Counted from the first letter of the stretch, positions 17,583 through 26,955 are shown. The stretch: DNA of 47,931 nt from Desulfovibrio sp. ZJ369 (GCF_011039085.1 NZ_JAAKEI010000019.1:1-47931); one strand, 5' to 3'. Notes: generated by a model not told the origin, from the letters alone. Translations and numbers: made by a program.

Positions 17583-18206
17583 ATGGGCCTGATCCCGGAT
17601 TTTCCCGACCGTCCCGATCTTGCGGGCATTGTAAAAGACATGCGCGCCATCTGCCGCGACGCATGGCAACAGGGCCTGCTTTCGGGCTGCAACGGCAACG
17701 CCAGTTGTCGCCTGGATGGGGACCGAATCTGCGTGACCCGTTCGGGCGCAGCCAAAGGCCGTTTGCAGGCTGAAGACTGCTGCCTTGTGGATCTGCACTC
17801 CGGCCTCACCCTGGCAGGCGGCCCGGCCAGCACGGAATTGGGTATGCATCTGGCCATCTACCGCGCCCTGCCGGACTGCGGCGCCGTGCTGCACACCCAT
17901 CCCCGTCGCCTGCTGGCCCTGAGCCTGCATCCGGGCGGCAATACGGAGGACTTCCTGCGCCTGCCGCTCTTTGAGGCTGAAACCTGGCGGGCGCGCTTGG
18001 GTTGCGCGCCCGCGCTGGAGCCCGGCGGGCAGGCTCTGGCCCGCGCCGTGGCCCTGGCCGCGCAGCAACGCCCGGCCGTCTGGATGGCCGGGCACGGCTT
18101 GTGCTGTTGGGGAAAGACTCTGGCCGACGCCCTGTGCATGAGCGAAGAGCTGGAACATCTGGCCGCGGTGCAGTTACTCGCTTTGCAGGCACGGCCGCTA
18201 GGCTGA
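17583..18206 (+). CDS. class II aldolase/adducin family protein
   Basis: The 207-residue protein has the zinc-dependent fold of fuculose-phosphate aldolases. GLLSGCNGNAS is the phosphate-binding loop, STELGMHLAIY holds the catalytic Glu, and HTHPRR with the later AGHGL supply three zinc-binding His residues. Members act on short sugar phosphates or as dehydratases (MtnB), and the substrate cannot be told here. The ATG at 17583 has AGGAG 5 nt upstream. The end overlaps the convergent hemW gene by 9 bp. No pathway partner is adjacent. A threonate dehydrogenase lies 12 kb away (30092), and such aldolases can act with it, but this is only a possibility. Confidence 0.75.
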   Translation: MGLIPDFPDRPDLAGIVKDMRAICRDAWQQGLLSGCNGNASCRLDGDRICVTRSGAAKGRLQAEDCCLVDLHSGLTLAGGPASTELGMHLAIYRALPDCGAVLHTHPRRLLALSLHPGGNTEDFLRLPLFEAETWRARLGCAPALEPGGQALARAVALAAQQRPAVWMAGHGLCCWGKTLADALCMSEELEHLAAVQLLALQARPLG

Positions 18207-19457
18207 CGGCCAGACCACAGCCTGAACCTCAGGGCCGTCCTCTGCCGTCAGAGAAGCGGGCAACGGGCTTGTGCCGGGCGGCAAAGGCTGCTTGAGCGCG
18301 TTCTCGGTGCGTTCAAAAAGATTGGCGAGGATTGAATTGGAGACAAGCATACCGCTGCGGGTCAGGCGCAGATAGCCGTGCCGGATGCGGATCAGCCCGT
18401 TTTCGTGCAGGGCCTGGATCAGGCGCTGGTGATCGCGCAGAAAGTCGCGGCCCGTCAGCTCGCGATAGGCTTTGAGGCGCAGGCCGCGCGCCGTGCGCAG
18501 GCGCAGCATGATCAATTCCAGCACGCGCAGCCTGGGCGTCAGTTTTTCCGCCTCCTGGTCCAGGGAGCCCTGGCGGGTTCTGGCGTGCCAGGCTTGCTGG
18601 CTTGCGGGGTTGGTCCAGCGCCGCCCCAGCATGGTGGACGTGGCCGACGGCCCCAGGCCCAGATAATCCGCGCCCTCCCAATAGCCCATATTGTGCCGGC
18701 ACTGAAAGCCCATGCGCGCGAAATTGGAAATCTCGTAGTGCAGATAGCCGCGCTCTTCCAGAAAAGCCGCGCCTTCCATGAACATGATATTCTGATCCCG
18801 CTCCGGCGGCAGCGTGAGCCGTCCTTCCTCGCAATCCAGCTCCAAAGGCGTGCCCGGCTCCAGCGTCAGGCCGTAGGCGGAAATATGATTGGGCTCCATG
18901 CGGGCCACGTCCTTCAGCGTTTGCAGCCATTGGCGCACGCTCTGGCCGGGCAGGCCCCACATCAGATCCACGCTGATATTGGCGCAGCCCGCCTCCCGCG
19001 CGGCAAAAGCCACATGCAGGCTGTCCTGGGCCTTGTGCGGCCGCCCGAGGGTGCGCAGCATGGTCTCGTCCAGACTCTGAATGCCGATGGACAGGCGATT
19101 GACGCCCGCGCTCAGATACCGGGGCACGCTGTCCCGGCCGCGCAGGGATTCGGGATTGGCTTCCAGGGTGATTTCCGCCTTGGGCGCAAGCCTGAAATAC
19201 CTGGCCAGCCGCTCCAGCACAATGCCCACAATGCGCGGCGGCAGCAGGCTGGGCGTGCCTCCGCCAAAAAAAACGCTCTGCACCTCGCTGCCGCCGAACC
19301 GGTCGCCCCAGTGCGCCAGCTCCAGCAGCAGGGTGTCCACATAGTCGCGCACCACGGGCGAGCCCGCGGCTTCCACACCGCGCCCCAGCGGAATGGAATG
19401 AAAAGCGCAGTAGCGGCAGCGCGTGCGACAGAAGGGAACATGAATATAGACGAGCAT
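18198..19457 (-). CDS. hemW: radical SAM heme chaperone HemW
   Basis: The 419-residue protein starts MLVYIHVPFC and has the radical SAM cluster cysteines at 10, 14 and 17 (CxxxCxxC). The FFGGGTPS motif and INRLSIGIQS-like stretch (here VNRLSIGIQSLDE) are those of the HemN/HemW group. HemW lacks the extra N-terminal region and the fourth Cys context of coproporphyrinogen dehydrogenase and delivers heme to respiratory enzymes. The start at 19457 is fixed by homology; an ATG at 19523 would add 22 unrelated residues. The C-terminal tail is longer than average. It overlaps the convergent aldolase gene by 9 bp. Confidence 0.85.
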   Translation of the reverse strand: MLVYIHVPFCRTRCRYCAFHSIPLGRGVEAAGSPVVRDYVDTLLLELAHWGDRFGGSEVQSVFFGGGTPSLLPPRIVGIVLERLARYFRLAPKAEITLEANPESLRGRDSVPRYLSAGVNRLSIGIQSLDETMLRTLGRPHKAQDSLHVAFAAREAGCANISVDLMWGLPGQSVRQWLQTLKDVARMEPNHISAYGLTLEPGTPLELDCEEGRLTLPPERDQNIMFMEGAAFLEERGYLHYEISNFARMGFQCRHNMGYWEGADYLGLGPSATSTMLGRRWTNPASQQAWHARTRQGSLDQEAEKLTPRLRVLELIMLRLRTARGLRLKAYRELTGRDFLRDHQRLIQALHENGLIRIRHGYLRLTRSGMLVSNSILANLFERTENALKQPLPPGTSPLPASLTAEDGPEVQAVVWPSA

Positions 19458-19654
19458 GGGTAGTTTCCGTTGCCAAAAACATGGCCTCCGAACCGGGAGG
19501 GCTGCAAGGATTGTGCCTGACACAAGGATACGCCGCTGAAGACATTCCCCGGATTGCCCCGCCCCACGTTACGCCGCGCTTGGCAAAAATGCCCGCGCGG
19601 CGTATATTCGGGAGCTCATAACAACAATGCCGCTTTACAAGGCGAGGAGAGTTT

Positions 19655-21160
19655 ATGGATATACGTTTCCAGAACCTGGGGCCCGAACACTGGAAAGCCC
19701 AGGTCATGCTGGCTCCTGCCTGCCAGGGCGAGGACATCTTACGCCAGTGCCCCGAACTGGACAAGGCAGCGCCCTGGCTGGCCGTGGCGCCGGCCCGGCG
19801 CGACTTCCAGGGCAAAAACGGCGAATTGGCCCTGTTCCACGGCCATCCTGATTTGCCGGTGCCGCGCGTGCTGGCCGTGGGCCTGGGCCCGCGCGAAAAA
19901 GTGGATGCCGCCGTGCTGCGCAAGGCTGTGGCCGCGGCCGTGCAGCGCTGCCGCGAGCAGGGCTTTGCTTCGATTCTTTTGCCGGAACCGGCCTTGGCGC
20001 GGCTGCCCGGAGGCCCGGAACGCCTGGTGGAGGAAAGCGTCTGCGCGGCCCTGCTGGCGCTGTACCGCTTCACGATGCTGAAAAAGGCCGAAGCGGATGA
20101 ACCGGCCGATCCCCAATGGCTGGCCCTGGGCTTTGACGGCCAAACCGTGCCCGACGGCGCGCAGGCCGCGGCCCGCAGGGGCGAACGCGCGGCCGGGGCC
20201 ATCTGCCTGGCACGGGATCTGGCCAATATGCCCGCCAATTTGCTCCACCCCGAAGCACTGGCCCAACGTGCGGCGGAACTGGCCAAAGAATGCGGCTTCA
20301 CCTGCACCATACTGGAGAGCGACGCCCTGGCCGAACAGGGCATGGGCGCGCTTTTGGCCGTGGGCCAGGGATCGGCCCGGCCGCCTTGCCTGGTGGTGCT
20401 GGAACACGCGCCCCAGGGGCACGAACAGGAAAAACCGCTGATATTCGTGGGCAAGGGTCTCACCTTCGACACGGGCGGCATCTGCCTCAAGCCCGCGGCC
20501 AACATGCAGCAGATGAAATGCGACATGAGCGGCGCGGCCGCCGTGCTGGCGGCCATTGCGGCCCTGGCCCGCGAGGACGCGCCGCGCCGGGTCGTGGGCC
20601 TGCTGGCCTGCGCCGAGAACATGCCCGGCGGCCGGGCCATGCGCCCCGGCGACGTGGTGCGCGCGGCCAGCGGCGACAGCGTGGAAATCGTGAATACCGA
20701 CGCCGAGGGCCGCCTGGCGCTCTGCGACGCTCTGGCCTACGCGCAGAAACACTGGACGCCCGCGGCCGTGGTGGATATCGCCACCCTGACCGGCGCCTGC
20801 GCCGTGGCTCTGGGCACGGAAGTGGCCGGATTGTTCTGCGACGACGCGGCCCTGGCCGAGCGGATCGTTGCGGCAGGCGGGGCCTGCGGCGAGAACTACT
20901 GGAAACTGCCGCTCTGGCAGCCCTATGCCGAAAGCCTGAAAAGCGAGGTGGCGGACATCTGCCACATGGGCCCGCGCGAGGGCGGCGCCATTAATGCCGC
21001 GCTCTTTTTGCAGCATTTTCTGCAGAAGGGCGTGCGCTGGGCCCATCTGGACATTGCGGGCGTGGACTGGAACGCCAAAAAAACGCCGCTCTGCCCTGTG
21101 GGCGCGTCGGGCTTCGGCGCGCGCACCCTGCTGGAACTGGCCAGAGGGGGCGTGCAATGA
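19655..21160 (+). CDS. pepA: leucyl aminopeptidase (M17)
   Basis: The 501-residue cytosolic metallopeptidase has the M17 signature NTDAEGRL near residue 347 and the metal-binding region GKGLTFDTGGICLKP, with the catalytic Lys in the same segment. KCDMSGAAAV follows, as in PepA. The N-terminal macro-like domain is present and the length is typical. A GAGGAG ribosome site lies 6 nt before the ATG. The stop overlaps the start of the next gene as ATGA, so it is coupled to the tetrapyrrole gene. Confidence 0.92.
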   Translation: MDIRFQNLGPEHWKAQVMLAPACQGEDILRQCPELDKAAPWLAVAPARRDFQGKNGELALFHGHPDLPVPRVLAVGLGPREKVDAAVLRKAVAAAVQRCREQGFASILLPEPALARLPGGPERLVEESVCAALLALYRFTMLKKAEADEPADPQWLALGFDGQTVPDGAQAAARRGERAAGAICLARDLANMPANLLHPEALAQRAAELAKECGFTCTILESDALAEQGMGALLAVGQGSARPPCLVVLEHAPQGHEQEKPLIFVGKGLTFDTGGICLKPAANMQQMKCDMSGAAAVLAAIAALAREDAPRRVVGLLACAENMPGGRAMRPGDVVRAASGDSVEIVNTDAEGRLALCDALAYAQKHWTPAAVVDIATLTGACAVALGTEVAGLFCDDAALAERIVAAGGACGENYWKLPLWQPYAESLKSEVADICHMGPREGGAINAALFLQHFLQKGVRWAHLDIAGVDWNAKKTPLCPVGASGFGARTLLELARGGVQ

Positions 21161-22689
21161 AAGTTTTTCTCCTGGGAGCCGGCCCCGGCGATCCCGGCCT
21201 GCTGACCCTCAAGGCAAGGGACGTTCTGGCCCGTGCCGACGTGGTGATCTATGACGCGCTGGCCAACGAGAGCCTCTTGCGCCATGCCCGGCCCGAAGCC
21301 GAATTGATCTATGTGGGCAAAGTGGCGGGCAATCATGCCCTGCCGCAGGCTGAGATCAACGCGCTTCTGGTGCGCAAGGCCAAAGAGGGCAAGGTGGTGG
21401 CCCGGCTCAAGGGCGGCGATCCCTATATTTTCGGGCGCGGCGGCGAGGAGGCCGAGGAATTGCTGGCAGCGGGCGTGCCCTTTGAGGAAGTGCCGGGCAT
21501 CAGCAGCGTTGTGGCCGCCCCGGCCTATGCGGGCATCCCCCTGACCCACCGTGATTTGGCCTCTTCCGTGACCATCATCACGGGCCACGAGAATCCGGAC
21601 AAAGCCGGTTCGGCGCACAACTGGCAGGCCCTGGCCCGCAGCGCCTCCACCCTGGTCTTTGTGATGGGCATGAAAAATCTGCCGCACATCGCCCGCAACC
21701 TGACGGCCGCGGGCCTGGACCCGCGCACCCCGGCGGCTCTGATCTACCGGGGCACCACCCCGCAGCAGCGCAGCCTGGTCGCAACTCTGGCAGAACTGCC
21801 CCAGGCCGCTGTGGACGCGCATTTCACCAATCCCGCGGTCATTGTGGTGGGCAAGGTGGCGCAACTGCATGACGCATTGAACTGGTTCGAGCACAAGCCG
21901 CTTTTCGGCGCAAGCGTGGTGGTGACCCGCGCGCGGGAGCAGGCCAGCGGCCTGGCCCGCAGCCTGGCCGAGCTGGGAGCCGAGGTCATCCAGTGCCCGA
22001 CCATTGAAATCCGGCCTCTGCCCGACTACGCGGAGCTGGACGCAGCCGTGGCCCGCCTGGCAAGCTATGCCTGGGTGATTTTCACCTCAGTGAACGGGGT
22101 GCGGCACTTCTGGCGGCGGCTGGACAAGGCCGGGCTGGACAGCCGGGCCCTGGCCGGATGCAAGGCGGCAGCCATCGGCCCGGCCACGGCCGAGGAGCTG
22201 GCCCGGCACGGCATCCGCCCGGATTTCGTGCCCGATCGCTATGTGGCCGAGGGCGTGCTGGAAGGCCTGCTGGCCCGGGAGGCCGGCGCTCTGGCCGGGA
22301 AACGCCTTTTACTGCCGCGCGCGGCCAAAGCCCGCGACGTGCTGCCCAGGGAGCTGCGCAAGGCCGGGGCCGTGGTGGACGTGATCGCGGCTTACGAAAC
22401 CGTGCCCGCGGCTGCCCGCAAGGATGAGGTGCTGGCCCGGATCCAGGCGGGCACGCTCTCCTGCGTGACATTCGGCTCTTCCTCCACGGTGGAGAATTTT
22501 CTGGCTCTGATTCCGGCGGCTGTGCTCAAGGCGCATCCAGAGGTGCAACTGGCGGCCATCGGCCCGGTGACGGCCGAAACCCTGCGCAAACACGGGCTGG
22601 ACTGCCATATCCAGCCTGGGGAATATACCATCCCGGCCCTGGTGGAAGCCCTGAAAGACAGACTTGCAACGCGCCCGGCGGCGCACTGA
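21157..22689 (+). CDS. cobA-hemD: fused uroporphyrinogen-III methyltransferase and uroporphyrinogen-III synthase
   Basis: The 510-residue protein joins two steps. Residues 1 to about 240 are the SAM uroporphyrinogen-III C-methyltransferase: LLGAGPGDPGLLTLKA at the start, RLKGGDPYIFGRGGEE near 85-100, and GIPLTHRD. Residues from about 255 to 505 are HemD (VVVTRAREQASGLA, IFTSVNGVRHFW, LLPRAAKARDVL, VTFGSSSTVENF). The fusion makes uroporphyrinogen III from hydroxymethylbilane and methylates it to precorrin-2. Such fusions are known in Desulfovibrio, where precorrin-2 feeds siroheme, cobalamin and the alternative heme pathway. It links functionally to cbiA and cbiC further right. Confidence 0.92.
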   Translation: MKVFLLGAGPGDPGLLTLKARDVLARADVVIYDALANESLLRHARPEAELIYVGKVAGNHALPQAEINALLVRKAKEGKVVARLKGGDPYIFGRGGEEAEELLAAGVPFEEVPGISSVVAAPAYAGIPLTHRDLASSVTIITGHENPDKAGSAHNWQALARSASTLVFVMGMKNLPHIARNLTAAGLDPRTPAALIYRGTTPQQRSLVATLAELPQAAVDAHFTNPAVIVVGKVAQLHDALNWFEHKPLFGASVVVTRAREQASGLARSLAELGAEVIQCPTIEIRPLPDYAELDAAVARLASYAWVIFTSVNGVRHFWRRLDKAGLDSRALAGCKAAAIGPATAEELARHGIRPDFVPDRYVAEGVLEGLLAREAGALAGKRLLLPRAAKARDVLPRELRKAGAVVDVIAAYETVPAAARKDEVLARIQAGTLSCVTFGSSSTVENFLALIPAAVLKAHPEVQLAAIGPVTAETLRKHGLDCHIQPGEYTIPALVEALKDRLATRPAAH

Positions 22690-22696
22690 GGCGCCC

Positions 22697-23371
22697 ATGC
22701 CCCTGAAGATAGCACTGCTTGCCTCTGGCGGCGGCACCAATGCCCAGGCCATGATCGACAAGGCCGCAAGCGGCATTCTGGATGTGGACATCCGCCTGAT
22801 CGTTTCCAACCGGCCGGGCGCGGGCGTGATCGGGCGGGCCCGCAAGGCCGGGCTGCCCTTTCTCGAACTGGATCACACGGCCCACGCCGACCGCGAGAGC
22901 TTTGACCGCGTGCTGATCGCCGCCCTGCGCGAGAGCGGCGCGCAGCTCATTGTGCTGGCCGGGTACATGCGCCTGCTCACGCCCGCCTTTCTTCAGGCCT
23001 TTGCCGGGCAGGTGGTCAATATTCACCCGGCCCTGCTGCCCAGTTTTCCGGGCGTGCGCGGCGGAGCCGACGCCCTGGCCTACGGGGTGAAAATCTCTGG
23101 CTGCACCGTGCATTTTGTGGAGGAAAAGGTGGACAGCGGCCCGGTGATCATCCAGGCCGCCGTGCCGGTCAACGCGGGCGAGGAGCCGGACAGCCTGATG
23201 CGGCGCATCCACGCCCTGGAGCACCGCATTTATCCGCAGGCCCTGCAATGGCTGGCGGAAGGGCGGATCAGTGTGCGCGGCCGGGAGGTGCGCCTTGCGC
23301 CGGGCAAACGCCAACGGCTCGCGCCGGACGGCGACTGGCTGGTCTGGCCGCCGCTGGAAGAAGGCTTTTAG
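22697..23371 (+). CDS. purN: phosphoribosylglycinamide formyltransferase
   Basis: The 224-residue enzyme formylates glycinamide ribonucleotide in purine synthesis. LASGGGTNAQAMID is the phosphate-binding loop. NIHPALLPSFPG carries the catalytic His near 109, and HFVEEKVDSGPVI holds the catalytic Asp. The start at 22697 has GAGG 5 nt upstream and lies 7 nt after cobA-hemD. The TAG stop coincides with the TA that borders the palindromic element at 23371, so the element sits exactly at the gene end. The tail after residue 195 is somewhat longer than in E. coli. Confidence 0.92.
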   Translation: MPLKIALLASGGGTNAQAMIDKAASGILDVDIRLIVSNRPGAGVIGRARKAGLPFLELDHTAHADRESFDRVLIAALRESGAQLIVLAGYMRLLTPAFLQAFAGQVVNIHPALLPSFPGVRGGADALAYGVKISGCTVHFVEEKVDSGPVIIQAAVPVNAGEEPDSLMRRIHALEHRIYPQALQWLAEGRISVRGREVRLAPGKRQRLAPDGDWLVWPPLEEGF

Positions 23372-23403
23372 AGCGGTTTGCTAATTTCATTGGCAAAACG
23401 CTC
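23371..23403. repeat. 33-bp palindromic element with IS630-like tips, TA on both sides
   Basis: The element begins GAGCGGTTTGCTAAT and ends with its near complement, GCAAAACGCTC. It is bordered by TA at 23369-23370 and 23404-23405, as expected for an IS630-type target duplication. It lies between the convergent purN and cheV genes and may also end their transcripts as a hairpin. Confidence 0.65.
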
Positions 23404-23411
23404 TAAAAGCT

Positions 23412-24353
23412 CTACGCCCAGGCCGCGCGGATCAGCTCGTACAGCTTGACCGAAAGGGCCTTGAGATCCGGCTTGCTGTACTGGGCGTCCGCGCCAACGG
23501 AAGCGCACTTGCGCGCCAGACTCTCGTTGATCATGGAGGAGAAGATAGCCACGGGCAAGGCTTTCAGAACCGGATCGCCCTTGATCTGCTTGCACAGGGC
23601 CAGGCCGTCCATGGAAGGCATTTCAATATCCGTGATGATTCCCTGCAGATACGCGGAAATGGGTTGCCCCTCCTCCTCGCTCCTGGCGCGCAGTTCCTTG
23701 AGATAGTCCCAGGCTTCCTGGCCGTTGACGCATTGGCGGACCTTGAAGCGGCCTTCCCGGCCGAGCAGGTCCAGAACCAGGGAGCGGATGCTGCTGGAAT
23801 CATCCACATGCAGGATATTGTATGTCTTGCCGTCAGAGTCCGCCATGTCCGAGGCGTCGAAACGGATGGCCATGGTCGGGTGCAGCTCGGCCACAATGGC
23901 TTCCAGATCCAGCAGAAAGATGACCCGCTCCTCCAGACGCACCACGCCGGTCACCGAGCTCTGGCTGATGTTCTGAAGAAAATTTCCGGGCGCTTCCACA
24001 TCCGTCCAGCTCAGACGGTAGATGCGGTTGACGCCCGAAACCAGAAAGCCGGTGCAGACCGTATTGAACTCCGTGACAATAACTTTGGCGTCCTCATTTT
24101 CGATGGGGCCGCTGCCCAGAAAGCGGGCCATGTCAATGAGCGGCACAATGCGGCCGTTGCGGTGCGGAAAAGCCCCCAGCAGGGCCGGATGACGCATTTC
24201 CGGCATGGAAGTCACGTTCTGACGGCGGCCGATCTCCACCACCTTGGCCACATTCAGGCCATAATGGCCCTCATAGCCGTCCTGGTTGATGAAAAACTCA
24301 ACAATTTCCAGCTCATTGGTGCCGGTTTCAAGTAAAATATTGGTCTGCGCCAT
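23412..24353 (-). CDS. cheV: chemotaxis coupling protein CheV
   Basis: The 313-residue protein has an N-terminal CheW-like domain (NELEIVEFFI, GLNVAKVVEI, RNGRIVPLIDMARFL) and a C-terminal receiver domain. The receiver has DDSSSIR as the acidic pocket, TDIEMPSMDG with the phosphorylated Asp near 241, and a KPDLKALS Lys. It couples receptors to CheA and is tuned by phosphorylation. The ATG at 24353 has GGAG 8 nt upstream; an ATG at 24524 would add 57 residues outside the family. The spacer to cysK (24354-24598) shows no gene. The stop is 6 bp from the TA-bordered element. Confidence 0.9.
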   Translation of the reverse strand: MAQTNILLETGTNELEIVEFFINQDGYEGHYGLNVAKVVEIGRRQNVTSMPEMRHPALLGAFPHRNGRIVPLIDMARFLGSGPIENEDAKVIVTEFNTVCTGFLVSGVNRIYRLSWTDVEAPGNFLQNISQSSVTGVVRLEERVIFLLDLEAIVAELHPTMAIRFDASDMADSDGKTYNILHVDDSSSIRSLVLDLLGREGRFKVRQCVNGQEAWDYLKELRARSEEEGQPISAYLQGIITDIEMPSMDGLALCKQIKGDPVLKALPVAIFSSMINESLARKCASVGADAQYSKPDLKALSVKLYELIRAAWA

Positions 24354-24598
24354 GATCTGACTCCGTTTGCGGGATGGCCCGCGGCTCAGGCGGCGTCGGC
24401 CGCTGAAGCCGATACCGGTAATAACGGAAAATTTACAGGACCCCGGGCATCCGGCGGCCGCGCAAACGGGCACAAAAGCCGCGCGCGGGCCACGCGGATA
24501 CACTCTCTTTTCGACCGGGATCAAAAAAAAATTACCCGCGCAGCCCGCATTTTATTCCACGTTTTTTTTCCGCGCGTGAGGCTGTTTGGGCAGCGGGA

Positions 24599-25516
24599 TC
24601 AGGCCTCTGCCCGGAAAAGCGCCGTGGACATGTAGCGCTCGCCGGTATCGCAGGCAAAGGTGACGATATTTTTGCCGCGCATTTCCGGCCGGGCCGCCAC
24701 CTGCATTGCGGCCAGCACATTGGCCCCCGTCGAAATGCCCGCGCAAATCCCCTGGCTGCGCATGAGCGTGCGGGCCGCGGCAACGGCTTCCTGCCCGTCC
24801 ACCCGGATGATTTCATCCAGCAGGGCGCGATCCAGAATTTCCGGCACAAAACCCGCTCCAATGCCCTGAATGGGATGCGGGCCGGCTTTGCCCCCGGAAA
24901 GCACGGGCGAAGCGGCGGGCTCCACGGCAATGACCTTGAAGCCGGGCTTTTGCTCTTTCAAAAAACGGCCCGCGCCCGTGATCGAGGAGCCCGATCCCAC
25001 GCCTGCCACCAGCACATCCATCGTGCCGTTGCCGTCTTTGTGAATTTCCGGCCCGGTGCTCAGATAATGGGCCTGCACGGCTTCGGGATTGGTGAACTGG
25101 CCGAGGATATGCCCGCCCGTGGCCGCGGCGATGCGCCGGGCCTCCTGCACTGCTGCGCCCATGCCCTTGTCCGCCGGGGTAAGCCTGAGCTCGGCGCCCA
25201 GGGCCTTGAGCAGATTGCGCCGCTCCAGGCTCATGGATTCGGGCATGGCCAGCACGCAGCGCAAGCCCCGCCGGGCCGCCACCAGCGCCATGCCAATGCC
25301 CATGTTGCCGCTTGTGGCCTCCACCAGCACGCCGCCCGGCTTCAGCTCGCCTGTTGCCAGGGCGCGATCAATGAGGTGCAAGGCCACGCGATCCTTGATC
25401 GAGCCGCCGGGATTGCGGTTTTCCAGCTTGAGCCAGATTGTGCCGGGCAGATCGTGGGCAAGATCCAGGCGCACCAGCGGCGTGGCGCCGATTGTCTGCA
25501 AAATACTCGTCAGCAT
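24599..25516 (-). CDS. cysK: cysteine synthase A
   Basis: The 305-residue PLP enzyme makes cysteine from O-acetylserine and sulfide. Lys41 in GGSIKDR binds PLP. TSGNMGIG (about 68-75) is the substrate loop, and GVGSGSSITGAG binds the PLP phosphate. The tail VTFACDTGERYMST is typical. Sulfide is abundant in sulfate reducers. AGGA lies 6 nt before the ATG. Confidence 0.92.
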   Translation of the reverse strand: MLTSILQTIGATPLVRLDLAHDLPGTIWLKLENRNPGGSIKDRVALHLIDRALATGELKPGGVLVEATSGNMGIGMALVAARRGLRCVLAMPESMSLERRNLLKALGAELRLTPADKGMGAAVQEARRIAAATGGHILGQFTNPEAVQAHYLSTGPEIHKDGNGTMDVLVAGVGSGSSITGAGRFLKEQKPGFKVIAVEPAASPVLSGGKAGPHPIQGIGAGFVPEILDRALLDEIIRVDGQEAVAAARTLMRSQGICAGISTGANVLAAMQVAARPEMRGKNIVTFACDTGERYMSTALFRAEA

Positions 25517-25600
25517 GTGATCCTCGTGCGTGAAAAGATGTGATCCTGATGAAAAAAACGGCCTTCACGGAGGGCGCCCATGCCGGGCGCGCCCGCACGA

Positions 25601-25633
25601 GAGCATTTTGCTGATAAAAGCAGCAAACCGCTC
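25601..25633. repeat. 33-bp palindromic element with IS630-like tips
   Basis: GAGCATTTTGCT at the left is the exact first 12 bases of the flanking IS tip. The right end reads AGCAAACCGCTC, the complement of the GAGCGGTTTGCT variant. The length equals the copy at 23371. It is not bordered by TA on either side, so the flanks have changed or it is older. Confidence 0.6.
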
Positions 25634-25687
25634 CAAAGCCTGGAGGAAAGGCGTCCCGTCCCTTGCGCGAATTTTTCTTCCGGCCTC

Positions 25688-25716
25688 TTGACATGGATGA
25701 CAACTCGCCTTAAAGA
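25688..25716 (+). promoter_or_regulatory. candidate sigma-70 promoter of the SnoaL-like gene
   Basis: A perfect TTGACA at 25688-25693 is followed after 16-17 bp by a weak TTAAAG/TAAAGA hexamer. It lies about 60 bp before the start codon at 25775. Confidence 0.45.
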
Positions 25717-25774
25717 AGCCTCCGCACTTCTACTGGCTCCAAAACCACGAGTGCGCAGCCTATGGAGGACTGTC

Positions 25775-26236
25775 ATGAAAATACTGCAACTGGTTCCGCT
25801 TCTTCTGGCGTTGGCCTTGTGCGTGGCCGGCGGCGTGGCGCATGCCAAGGCCGATACGGTGGCTCTGTACACCGAGGCCGTCATGACCGGCGATGTGCCC
25901 GTCCTGGAAAAACTGCTTGCCCCCAACTACTGGCATATCAGTGCCAACGGCCATATCCGGGACAAGGAACACTTTATCCAAAGCATCAAGAGCAAGGCTT
26001 TGGTGGTGGATCGCCTGACCATCACCAATGTGCGCGAAACCATGATCGGCAACACCCGCCTGCTCACGGGCAACGGTTTCCTCAAGGGAACCACCGTGCC
26101 GCCGCTGCCGCAGGGCCTGATGCGCTATACCATGGTCATTGCCGACAATAACGGCACGCAGCAGGTCGTGCTCTTTCAGGCCACCCCTGTGCAGCCTGCG
26201 CCCGACTGCAAGGACGGCAACTGCCGAATCCAGTAA
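25775..26236 (+). CDS. secreted SnoaL/NTF2-like (DUF4440-type) protein
   Basis: The 153-residue protein has a signal peptide (KILQLVPLLLALALCVAGG, cleavage probably after AHA near residue 24). The mature part looks like the cone-shaped SnoaL/DUF4440 fold: an amphipathic start (ADTVALYTEAVMTGD), LLAPNYWHISANG, KEHFIQSIKSKAL and later strands ending MRYTMVIA. No catalytic residues can be named. The tail has two Cys (DCKDGNC) that could form a disulfide in the periplasm. GGAGGA lies 6 nt before the ATG at 25775. It is monocistronic, with its own promoter-like site and terminator. Confidence 0.65.
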   Translation: MKILQLVPLLLALALCVAGGVAHAKADTVALYTEAVMTGDVPVLEKLLAPNYWHISANGHIRDKEHFIQSIKSKALVVDRLTITNVRETMIGNTRLLTGNGFLKGTTVPPLPQGLMRYTMVIADNNGTQQVVLFQATPVQPAPDCKDGNCRIQ

Positions 26237-26262
26237 CGAGCCGCGCGCCCATGCAATCGACT

Positions 26263-26294
26263 GCCGCTGCCCTTGGGCAGCGGCGTTTTTTTTT
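26263..26294 (+). terminator. intrinsic terminator of the SnoaL-like gene
   Basis: A 10-bp stem (GCCGCTGCCC and its complement around TT) is followed by nine T residues, 26 nt past the stop at 26236. Confidence 0.9.
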
Positions 26295-26324
26295 CTCTGC
26301 CGGACACTCAGGGCTCTGCCGCTC

Positions 26325-26834
26325 TTATTCAAAACGGCTTGCGCCGGTGATCAGCACCATGTCCACGGGCACGTTTTCATGTATGCCCTGGCTTTTGGTT
26401 TTGACCCTGGCGATCTTGTCCACCACATCCATGCCCTCGGTGACCCGGCCGAAAACGCAATAGCCCCAGCCGTCGGGCGTGGGCGCGCTGTGGTTCAGAA
26501 AATCGTTGTCCACCAGGTTGATGAAAAACTGGGCCGTGGCGCTGTGCGGATCGCGGGTGCGAGCCATGGCAATGGTCCCGCGCTCGTTTTTCAGACCGTT
26601 GTCGGCCTCGTTCTCCACAGGCTTTTTGGTCTCTTTTTCGTCCATGCGCGCGCCCATGCCGCCGCCCTGGATCATAAAGCCAGGAATCACGCGATGAAAA
26701 ATCGTATTGGCGTAAAAGCCCTCATCCACATACTGCAAAAAATTGGCCACGGTTTTGGGGGCCTTGTCCTGGAAAAGTTCAATCAGAATGTCGCCGGATG
26801 AGGTTTCCAGCAAGACAACGGGATTGTCAGCCAT
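26325..26834 (-). CDS. ppiB: peptidyl-prolyl cis-trans isomerase, cyclophilin type
   Basis: The 169-residue cytosolic cyclophilin has [13 protein letters not shown] (with the catalytic Arg), the [17 protein letters not shown] stretch, and [15 protein letters not shown]. All typical active-site residues are present, and there is no signal peptide. AGGAG lies 6 nt before the ATG at 26834. It is divergent from mutY, with a 121-bp spacer. Confidence 0.9.
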   Translation of the reverse strand: MADNPVVLLETSSGDILIELFQDKAPKTVANFLQYVDEGFYANTIFHRVIPGFMIQGGGMGARMDEKETKKPVENEADNGLKNERGTIAMARTRDPHSATAQFFINLVDNDFLNHSAPTPDGWGYCVFGRVTEGMDVVDKIARVKTKSQGIHENVPVDMVLITGASRFE

Positions 26835-26955
26835 GATCGCTCCTTGCTCTTGAGGGGATGCGCGCGGCGGCCCTGGCGCCGCGACCGCGCAGATGTTGAC
26901 TATAGGGCATGCCCCGCCGGATGACAATGCCTGTCTCAAGATATACACTGCGCCA

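Noticed and set aside
18313..20640. 775-codon minus-strand frame across hemW and pepA
   Set aside because: Its second half is hemW read in the wrong frame and its first half is antisense to pepA.
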